Positions 5,017 through 10,072 of a stretch of 10,072 nucleotides of DNA are shown here, in pieces; the first letter of the stretch is position 1; every line of letters starts with the position of its first letter. This stretch comes from Chersky-265 sp035275285 (GTDB taxonomy: Bacteria; Fibrobacterota; Fibrobacteria; UBA11236). The position numbers were made by a program, and so were the translations under genes. Below the pieces are notes generated by a model. It had not been told where the DNA came from. It worked only from the letters and a program-made list of their open reading frames with translations, and searched no databases. Location of the stretch: positions 1-10,072 of the forward strand of contig DATENA010000142.1 in the NCBI GenBank assembly GCA_035275285.1, in the 5' to 3' direction.

Positions 5017-7415
5017 GGAATGCCGACGTTCACGCGCACGGTATCCGGATCCATTCGGCGCTGTCCCGTGCGGGGCTTCAGGAAGATGTGCAGGACGTGC
5101 AGGCCGTCCAGGGACCCCACCAGGTCCGCGGCGTCGAAGGCGAAGGTCCCATCGGCCCGCAGGGGGGCGTCGGCGAAGAGTTCGGGGTAGATCATGTTCC
5201 GGAAATATAGAGTGTCGCGCATGGAAACGGGATCATAGCCGTTCACTTTTCCGGCGAGGGGCCCCTGCATGCGGCTGACCGCGGAAGCTTCCCCGGCCAG
5301 TCCGGCGAACGCGGTATCGCCTGCCAGGTCCAGATCGAGCGACCAGGCCAGCTTGCCGCGGCGGTCCAGGGTCAATCTCAAGGTGTCGGGGACGACGCGG
5401 TAGGCCGCGCTCCCGGCCTTTACGAAGGCTTTCACGCGGACCTGATCGGCCCGACCCAGCAGATCCGCGGCCGGGAAGGAAAAGGCCCCGGCGGCCCCCA
5501 GGGACGCGGCGATTTTCCGGGAAGCATCGTCCGCGTTCTGGAAATAAGCGAAGCCGTCCAGCGCAACGGCCGGATCGACGGCGGCCCCCGTGGCCGGGGA
5601 ACGGAATCCGTTGATGGAGCCCGTGATGGTATCGGGGATGGACGCGGCCAGCGCCGTGTCCCGGCGCAGGGAATCCGCCCCGGCTCCCAAGGCCAGGCTG
5701 AGCGACCATTCGAAGGGGGTCTTTTCGGAAACCACCTCGTCCAGCACCCGGAAATGCGCCATCATGTCGTCCTCGATATGCTCGGCGATGTGGCAATGGA
5801 ACATCCACTCGCCCGGATTGTCCGCGTCCAGCAACAGGTCCACCGTAAAGCCCCTGCCGATGAGATAGCTGTCCCGCCAGGCCAGGCCCTCCGACGGGAC
5901 CTTGCCGTTCTCCCGCACCACCAGGAACCGCTGGCCGTGGAAATGGATGGGGTGCGGCATGGGATGGTACATGCGCTTGGCGTCGGGGGAAGACGTGGCG
6001 GAATCGTTGCGGACGCGGATGAGCACCTTGGAGCCCCGCTTGAAGGTCCAGGCGATCTCATGGTTCTCCTTGCCGGTCTTGAGGTCCCGGATGGCCCAAT
6101 GCATGTTGCGGGTGTTGGACGCCTCGTTCATGGCCAGCATGGCGGGCCCGTGCACGCTGTCGCTCCACTCCACCCCCATCTTGTTCGTCGGATCCGGATC
6201 GTGCTGCGCGGCGGCGGCCTTGGCCAGGGGAACGGACATGTCCATGTACCCGCTGAGCAGGATCTCTTCGTCCGGCAGCTTGTCGAAGAAGGGGCGGAAA
6301 GGATCGATGGAAGCCGCCGCCTGCGGACTCCGCCCCACGGTGATGCTGCCGCTCAGGTCGGGCTTGGCCGTGTCCGGGTCGTACACGAAACGGCCCAGGA
6401 CGGAGACCCCCGTGGGCGTCACGTTCCACAGGTCCAGGGTATCGTAATCGTCGAGGCCGTCGTTGAACCAGAGCTGGAAAACAGCCCGCTCGGAAGGAGC
6501 CACGATGTAGGTCTCCCGGTTGGAAGGGAATTCGAAGCGCCCATTGTCGGCCCCCAGGACGTTCAGGTCCATGTCGCGGGAATACCCCAGATTGTAGACG
6601 CGGGCGTTGGACGCGTTCACCACGTTGAAACGCACGGTCTCGTTGCGCTTCACGTGCATCGTGAACGCGGTATCGCCGTTGATGAGGAATACGTTCCCGA
6701 AGCGGCCCATCATGGAATGATCGGGAAGATTGCCGTAGAAGGGCTGGATGACGTTGCCGCGGACGGCGATATCGTCCAGCATCAGCACCACTTCCCGGTG
6801 CGCCTTGGGCCAATAGGTGCTGTCCTTGGGCGCCACCAGGTAGCTTCCGTACAGGCCCAGCTCCATCTGGAAATCCTCCCGGTAATGGGGATGGTACCAG
6901 AAAATCCCCGCATCCGGAAAGCGGATCTTGTAGACGGAGGTCTTCCCGCTGTCCGTGGCGGCCTGGCCTACCCCCGGCACCCCGTCGCTGCGATAGTCCA
7001 GCCTTACCCCGTGGGAATGCAGGGTAGTGGGAAGATTGGTTTCGTTTTTCAGGAGCAGGGTGATTTCCGCCCCCTGGGGGACTTTGAGAACGGGTCCGGG
7101 CACCGATCCGTTGTAGGCCAGCATGCGGACCTTCCGCCCGGAAATGAGCTTGGCTACAAAGGACACGGTCAGCCGCACGGTATCCCCGTCCCCGGCCCGG
7201 ATCTCTCCCATGGGCAAGGCCTCCGGCAGGCCCTCGACCCCCGCATCGAAGGGGATTTTCGCGGTATTTTCCGCCGGATTCACGCCCGTGGATTTGTCCG
7301 AGCAGGCCAGCAGGACCCCCAAGGCGGCGAGCGCGGCCATGCCCAATCGCCCCAAAAACGCGCCCGGAAACGGCGGATATCCCCTCATTCCTTTACCCAC
7401 CCAAGACCCCTCCAT
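5013..7415 (-). CDS. Lipoprotein multicopper oxidase with duplicated C-terminal domain
   Basis: The protein has up to 800 residues and is a three-cupredoxin multicopper oxidase of the laccase/CueO type, which oxidises phenols or metal ions and reduces O2 to water. All four copper motifs are intact: LHSHG (132-136), WYHPH (173-177), HPIHFHG (488-494) and FHCHIAEHIEDDM (539-551), giving the T1 Cys541, His546 and axial Met551. The signal peptide ends in a lipobox, LLAC (Cys38), so it should be a lipoprotein of the envelope. Residues 560-800 lie beyond the usual end of such oxidases and form two similar units (see separate entry). The ATG at 7415 and the one at 7388 (Met10) are both possible. Met10 gives a more usual lipoprotein signal of about 29 residues and is slightly preferred. 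The stop overlaps the mtnN start as ATGA. The natural substrate (copper, manganese, iron or phenols) cannot be told from the sequence. Confidence 0.95.
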   Translation of the reverse strand: MEGSWVGKGMRGYPPFPGAFLGRLGMAALAALGVLLACSDKSTGVNPAENTAKIPFDAGVEGLPEALPMGEIRAGDGDTVRLTVSFVAKLISGRKVRMLAYNGSVPGPVLKVPQGAEITLLLKNETNLPTTLHSHGVRLDYRSDGVPGVGQAATDSGKTSVYKIRFPDAGIFWYHPHYREDFQMELGLYGSYLVAPKDSTYWPKAHREVVLMLDDIAVRGNVIQPFYGNLPDHSMMGRFGNVFLINGDTAFTMHVKRNETVRFNVVNASNARVYNLGYSRDMDLNVLGADNGRFEFPSNRETYIVAPSERAVFQLWFNDGLDDYDTLDLWNVTPTGVSVLGRFVYDPDTAKPDLSGSITVGRSPQAAASIDPFRPFFDKLPDEEILLSGYMDMSVPLAKAAAAQHDPDPTNKMGVEWSDSVHGPAMLAMNEASNTRNMHWAIRDLKTGKENHEIAWTFKRGSKVLIRVRNDSATSSPDAKRMYHPMPHPIHFHGQRFLVVRENGKVPSEGLAWRDSYLIGRGFTVDLLLDADNPGEWMFHCHIAEHIEDDMMAHFRVLDEVVSEKTPFEWSLSLALGAGADSLRRDTALAASIPDTITGSINGFRSPATGAAVDPAVALDGFAYFQNADDASRKIAASLGAAGAFSFPAADLLGRADQVRVKAFVKAGSAAYRVVPDTLRLTLDRRGKLAWSLDLDLAGDTAFAGLAGEASAVSRMQGPLAGKVNGYDPVSMRDTLYFRNMIYPELFADAPLRADGTFAFDAADLVGSLDGLHVLHIFLKPRTGQRRMDPDTVRVNVGIP
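5016..5714 (-). other. Two tandem copies of an unrecognised ~115-residue domain at the oxidase C-terminus
   Basis: Oxidase residues about 568-687 and 689-800 can be aligned by eye. Each begins with WSL (570 and 691). Then come a G-x-(I/V)-N-G-(F/Y) motif (GSINGF 599-604, GKVNGY 722-727) and an aspartate followed by YF (624-625, 737-738). The core is G-x-F-x-F-x-A-A-D-L-x-G (643-654 and 756-767), and each ends in P-D-T-(L/V)-R (676-680 and 790-794). The alternating hydrophobic pattern suggests beta-sandwich modules. I do not recognise the family. Confidence 0.7.
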
Positions 7416-7570
7416 GCCTTATAATTCCTATGATGCTTCGTGATCATGGTATACTTGGTTCCGGAAATCCGCGGGAAGGCTCCCGGCCTCTTTCCGTTCA
7501 CAAATGTGGACGGCCGATAGGCGTTGTTTCCCGGACAGCGGCATTTTCGATTCCTGGGTTTTTTGCATGC

Positions 7571-7601
7571 GTGACACGGGATTTTACAGTACACATAGAA
7601 T
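7571..7601 (+). promoter_or_regulatory. Candidate promoter of the metalloprotease gene
   Basis: GTGACA (7571-7576, five of six bases of TTGACA) is followed after 19 bp by TAGAAT (7596-7601, five of six bases of TATAAT). The spacer is longer than the usual 17 bp. The predicted transcript would have a leader of about 50 nt before the ATG at 7659. Confidence 0.35.
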
Positions 7602-7647
7602 CATACGAACCGCTATGATTCAGATCCAGCGGATCGATCCAAAAGCA

Positions 7648-7653
7648 GAGGGA
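7648..7653 (+). promoter_or_regulatory. Ribosome binding site of the metalloprotease gene
   Basis: GAGGGA lies 5 bases before the ATG at 7659 and supports that start over the in-frame ATG at 7668. Confidence 0.65.
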
Positions 7654-7658
7654 ACCCG

Positions 7659-8942
7659 ATGAAAATAATGACCGCAAGAAAGCTATGCTTGTTGGCGTTG
7701 ACGGCCACCCTGGCGATGGGCCGGGCGGCGGCCGAGGATGAAGAGATCGTTTGCGGCACCCCGGACGAAACGGCCGGAGCCCTGGCCAAGTCGGCGGACA
7801 TCCCCAAGATCAGCAAGGTCTACTCGGGCAAGCTCAGGGCGCTGGTGATCCGGATCGGGTTTTCCGACGCGCCTTATTCCATCGACACGGCCGCCATCAA
7901 CAAGACCAACGCCACCATCAACGTCCTGTACCGCTCCATGTCCCGGAATACCTTCGAGTGGGACTGGAAGACCTATGGGACGGTCCTCTCCGCTCCCGGC
8001 ACCAGGGCCGACTACGGCGCCAACTTCAGCAGCCTGCAATCCTGGATCTCTTCCCAATTGACCTCCCTGGGTCTCAAGCGCGGCACCGATTACGACGTGT
8101 ACGTGGCCAGCTTCCCGCAAATAGCCGTGAACTGGTCCGGTCTTTCCAACATGCGCGACGCGGATTGGATCAACGGCAGCTACGGCGCCGGGGTGACGGG
8201 CCATGAGCTCGGGCACTCCCTGGGCCTTCCCCATGCCCATTCCATCGAGGCGGGCCCGGACATGTTCGGAACGCCCGGCACCACCGCCCAAAGCAACGAA
8301 TACGGCAACCCTTACGACATCATGGGCCGCGGGGGTTCGAGCGGACATTTCAACGTGCTCTACAAATGGCGCATCGGTTGGGAAGACGCCGAGGAGATCA
8401 AGGAAATCAAGAACTCCGGCATCTACCGGATCTACGCCCAGGACAATGCCGTCCACAAAGGCCGCATCATCGGCCTGCGCGTTCCCTCGGGCAATGCCAA
8501 TTACGGCTATTGGTTCGAGTACCGCACCCTCAGCACCGCGGCCCGCAACGGCGCCGCCGTGATGTTCCAAGGCTTCCGCACCAGCACCAACCTGGACAGC
8601 TGGTATCTGGACACCACCCCCGGCTCCCGCTCCAGCGGCGACGAATCCGACGGGGTGCTGGCCATAGGCCGGCAGTTCAAGGACAAGTATGGGGAAACCA
8701 CGTTCAAGACCCTGGCCGTCAACACCGGCACCTGGAACGAAGAAGGCTGGGTGGACGTGCAGATCACCATCCCGGGATCCGCCGTGAGCCTGGCCTCCCG
8801 CCCCGGCATCCGCCTGTTCCGCGCATCCGAGGCTTCCGCCTTCAACGTGATGGGTCGTGCCGTGGAAGGCCTGTCCTCGGTGCGGACCCTGGCGGTGAAA
8901 ACCGAAAACGGGTCCCCCCGGCTGCTGCTGAACGCCCGTTAA
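7659..8942 (+). CDS. Secreted zinc metalloprotease, gametolysin (peptidase M11)-like
   Basis: The protein has 427 residues. The N-terminus is a typical signal peptide (basic MKIMTARK, hydrophobic 9-20, probable cleavage after AAA at 23-25), so the enzyme is exported. The catalytic site is the extended zinc motif HELGHSLGLPH (182-192), giving His182, His186 and His192 as zinc ligands and Glu183 as general base. A YDIMG Met-turn (219-223, Met222) makes it a metzincin-type peptidase. The segment NEYGNPYDIMG followed by KWRIGW (213-241) resembles gametolysin/M11 domains. A beta-rich C-terminal part follows from about 250 to 375. The last ~40 residues (RLFRASEASAFNVMGR and onward) weakly recall C-terminal sorting or repeat domains of surface proteins with an 'xxGR' turn. 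No long propeptide with a cysteine switch is clear, although Cys32 lies just after the signal. It has its own promoter region. The substrate is unknown. Confidence 0.85.
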   Translation: MKIMTARKLCLLALTATLAMGRAAAEDEEIVCGTPDETAGALAKSADIPKISKVYSGKLRALVIRIGFSDAPYSIDTAAINKTNATINVLYRSMSRNTFEWDWKTYGTVLSAPGTRADYGANFSSLQSWISSQLTSLGLKRGTDYDVYVASFPQIAVNWSGLSNMRDADWINGSYGAGVTGHELGHSLGLPHAHSIEAGPDMFGTPGTTAQSNEYGNPYDIMGRGGSSGHFNVLYKWRIGWEDAEEIKEIKNSGIYRIYAQDNAVHKGRIIGLRVPSGNANYGYWFEYRTLSTAARNGAAVMFQGFRTSTNLDSWYLDTTPGSRSSGDESDGVLAIGRQFKDKYGETTFKTLAVNTGTWNEEGWVDVQITIPGSAVSLASRPGIRLFRASEASAFNVMGRAVEGLSSVRTLAVKTENGSPRLLLNAR

Positions 8943-8960
8943 TCCCCGGGCGGCCTGGAC

Positions 8961-9000
8961 GGGCGCTATGCGCCCATCGGATGAACGCTACGCGTTCATC
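8961..9000. terminator. Two tandem hairpins between convergent protease and mdh genes
   Basis: GGGCGC-TAT-GCGCCC (8961-8975) is followed by GATGAACGC-TAC-GCGTTCATC (8980-9000). Both are perfect inverted repeats with three-base loops. The second overlaps the mdh stop codon (8988-8990) and its last codons, and is followed on the plus strand by TTCTT. Their place between two converging genes suggests a bidirectional terminator, although long T-tracts are missing. Confidence 0.55.
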
Positions 9001-9929
9001 TTCTTGTCGACCCACTCCACCAGGGACTTCACCGCGGCGATGGACACGTCGAACAGCTTCTTTTCGGTTTCATCCAGCTCCACCTCCAGGACTTTCTCGA
9101 TGCCTCCGGCGCCCATGATCACGGGCACGCCCGCGTACAAGCCCTTCACGCCGTATTCGCCGTTGAGCTTGGCGGCGCAGGAGAGCACGTTCTTCTTGTC
9201 CTTGAGGTAAGCCTCCGCCATGTGGATGGCCGACATGGCCGGGCTGTAGAAGGCCGAGCCGGTCTTGAGCAAAGCCACCACTTCCCCTCCGGCATTCGCC
9301 GTGCGTTTGTAGATCGCGTCCAGCTTGTCTTGACTCAGCAGCTGGGTGACCGGGATGCCGCCCACGGAGCAATAGCGCGTGAGGGGAACCATGGTGTCCC
9401 CATGGCCGCCCATCACCAGCGCGGTGACGTCCTCGTTGGAAACGTTCAGGGCCTCGGCCACGAGCGCGGCGAAGCGCGCGCTGTCCAGCACGCCGGCCAT
9501 GCCGGCCACGCGGTGGGCCGGGAAGCCGGTCACCTTCTGCATGGCGTAGACCATGGCGTCCAGGGGGTTGGTCACCACGATCACGAACGCGTTGGGAGCG
9601 CTTTTCTTGATGGCCTCGCCCACGGTCTTGATGATGCCGAAATTCACGTCCAGCAAATCGTCCCGGCTCATGCCCGGCTTCCTGGGAAGGCCCGCGGTGA
9701 CGATGACCACGTCGGCCCCGGCCAAGGCATCGTAGGAATTCGAACCCGTCAGGATGCTGGAGGTGGGGATCAGGGAACGCCCATGGGTGATGTCCAGGCT
9801 CTTGCCCTGGGGCACGCCTTCGGCGATGTCAATCGTGATGACGTCCCCCAACTGCTTCTGCGCGGCCAACAGGGCCATGGTCCCGCCGATTTGTCCCGCG
9901 CCGACCAGGGCGATTTTTGATCTTGCCAT
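8988..9929 (-). CDS. mdh: NAD-dependent malate dehydrogenase (LDH-like type)
   Basis: The protein has 313 residues and interconverts malate and oxaloacetate with NAD in the TCA cycle. It has an N-terminal Rossmann fold: VGAGQIGGTMA (9-19), with Asp34 at the end of the second strand indicating NAD rather than NADP. The substrate loop LPRKPGMSRDDLL (81-93) supplies Arg83 and Arg89. An arginine at this point distinguishes malate dehydrogenase from lactate dehydrogenase, which has Gln there. VTNPLDAM (119-126), Asp149, Arg152 and the catalytic His176 in MGGHGDTMVPL (173-183) complete the active site. Length and motifs are normal for the LDH-like malate dehydrogenases common in many bacterial phyla. 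The ATG has a good AGAAGG ribosome binding site 7 bases upstream. The stop lies inside a hairpin shared with the convergent protease gene. It appears monocistronic in this window. Confidence 0.97.
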   Translation of the reverse strand: MARSKIALVGAGQIGGTMALLAAQKQLGDVITIDIAEGVPQGKSLDITHGRSLIPTSSILTGSNSYDALAGADVVIVTAGLPRKPGMSRDDLLDVNFGIIKTVGEAIKKSAPNAFVIVVTNPLDAMVYAMQKVTGFPAHRVAGMAGVLDSARFAALVAEALNVSNEDVTALVMGGHGDTMVPLTRYCSVGGIPVTQLLSQDKLDAIYKRTANAGGEVVALLKTGSAFYSPAMSAIHMAEAYLKDKKNVLSCAAKLNGEYGVKGLYAGVPVIMGAGGIEKVLEVELDETEKKLFDVSIAAVKSLVEWVDKKMNA

Positions 9930-9936
9930 GAGAAAA

Positions 9937-9942
9937 CCTTCT
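9937..9942 (-). promoter_or_regulatory. Ribosome binding site of mdh
   Basis: On the minus strand AGAAGG lies 7 bases before the mdh ATG at 9929. A TAAAAT about 10 bases further upstream could be a -10 box, but it has no matching -35. Confidence 0.6.
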
Positions 9943-9994
9943 TTCCGATTTTAGTGTTGCTTGAAACTCAGGTGCCCTGGGCAGCTCCACGGTC

Positions 9995-10018
9995 GGGAGT
10001 CGTGGGTCGGGGGTCGGG
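9995..10018 (+). other. G-rich tract with G-quadruplex pattern upstream of mdh
   Basis: Four runs of at least three G (9995-9997, 10004-10006, 10009-10013, 10016-10018) are separated by loops of 6, 2 and 2 bases, meeting the canonical G3+N1-7 quadruplex pattern on the plus strand. The same tract contains a direct repeat GGTCGGGAGT at 9991-10000 and 10012-10021. It sits about 65-90 bp upstream of the mdh start codon, on the template strand. Confidence 0.6.
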
Positions 10019-10072
10019 AGTTGAATACGCGCATTGAAGCCGATAGGCAGCGCTCTTCGTATTCAACTCCCG
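10015..10072. repeat. Perfect 15-bp inverted repeat with 28-base loop at the right edge
   Basis: CGGGAGTTGAATACG at 10015-10029 is the exact reverse complement of CGTATTCAACTCCCG at 10058-10072. The 28 bases between them (10030-10057) contain GCGC near both ends, which could extend the stem imperfectly. The right arm ends exactly at the window edge, so the element may continue. It could be a palindromic intergenic repeat, the end of a small non-autonomous element, or a terminator of a gene beyond the edge. Confidence 0.8.

Larger units (their letters stand above)
7416..7658. other. Divergent intergenic region between oxidase and protease genes
   Basis: This 243-bp region must hold the promoters for the minus-strand oxidase-nucleosidase pair and the plus-strand protease. 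It is clearly more AT-rich than the flanking genes, and the short open frames in it show no protein-like composition. On the minus strand, TATAAG at 7424-7419 could be a -10 box for the oxidase. It would lie about 30 bp before the Met10 codon, which would favour that start, but the -35 match is poor. Confidence 0.5.

Noticed and set aside
5754..7424. A 556-codon plus-strand open frame antisense to the multicopper oxidase
   Set aside because: Its composition is Val/His/Gln/Gly-rich and it has no recognisable motifs. All copper motifs lie on the minus strand.
7420..7425. A perfect TATAAT on the plus strand as a protease promoter
   Set aside because: It lies more than 230 bp before the protease start with no -35 box at a proper distance. 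It more likely reflects the AT-rich oxidase leader read on the opposite strand.
7430..7618. A 62-codon open frame in the oxidase-protease intergenic region
   Set aside because: It has no ribosome binding site and no protein-like pattern, and it overlaps the expected promoter region.

Overview
The window is high-GC bacterial DNA, densely packed with ordinary-looking chromosomal genes and no sign of phage, transposase, CRISPR array, tRNA or rRNA. Several traits suggest a Gram-negative member of an under-sampled phylum: two membrane-anchored eukaryotic-type Ser/Thr kinases, a lipobox-bearing multicopper oxidase with unfamiliar C-terminal domains, and a secreted metzincin-type protease. Fibrobacterota, Acidobacteriota or Myxococcota-like lineages would fit. 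The gene content alone does not settle the phylum, so this is an inference.

Layout from left to right. (1) A Ser/Thr kinase on the minus strand runs off the left edge (1-1257). (2) A 321-bp divergent intergenic region (1258-1578) contains a perfect TATAAT. (3) A plus-strand cluster follows: a second Ser/Thr kinase with a transmembrane helix and a discoidin-like C-terminal domain (1579-3081), a YraN/UPF0102 nuclease-fold protein overlapping it by 8 bp (3074-3565), and a YciO-type threonylcarbamoyl-AMP synthase family protein (3607-4263). (4) Converging on this is a minus-strand pair: a lipoprotein multicopper oxidase (5013-7415) and a 5'-methylthioadenosine/S-adenosylhomocysteine nucleosidase (4303-5016), joined by an ATGA stop/start overlap. 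(5) A divergent 243-bp intergenic region leads to a plus-strand secreted zinc metalloprotease of the gametolysin (M11) type (7659-8942). (6) Convergent with it is a minus-strand NAD-dependent malate dehydrogenase (8988-9929), with two tandem hairpins at the junction. (7) The right edge (9930-10072) holds the mdh leader, a G-rich repeat with quadruplex potential and a perfect 15-bp inverted repeat.

Functionally the genes are a mix. There is envelope signalling (two kinases), central metabolism (mdh), methyl-cycle salvage (the nucleosidase), tRNA/ribosome-linked housekeeping families (yciO-like, yraN) and two exported enzymes (multicopper oxidase, protease). I see no clear new multi-gene system. 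The most unusual items are the duplicated C-terminal domain of the oxidase, its translational coupling to the nucleosidase, the discoidin-like sensor on the second kinase, and the short DNA repeats at 3104-3166, 4281-4319 and 9991-10072.
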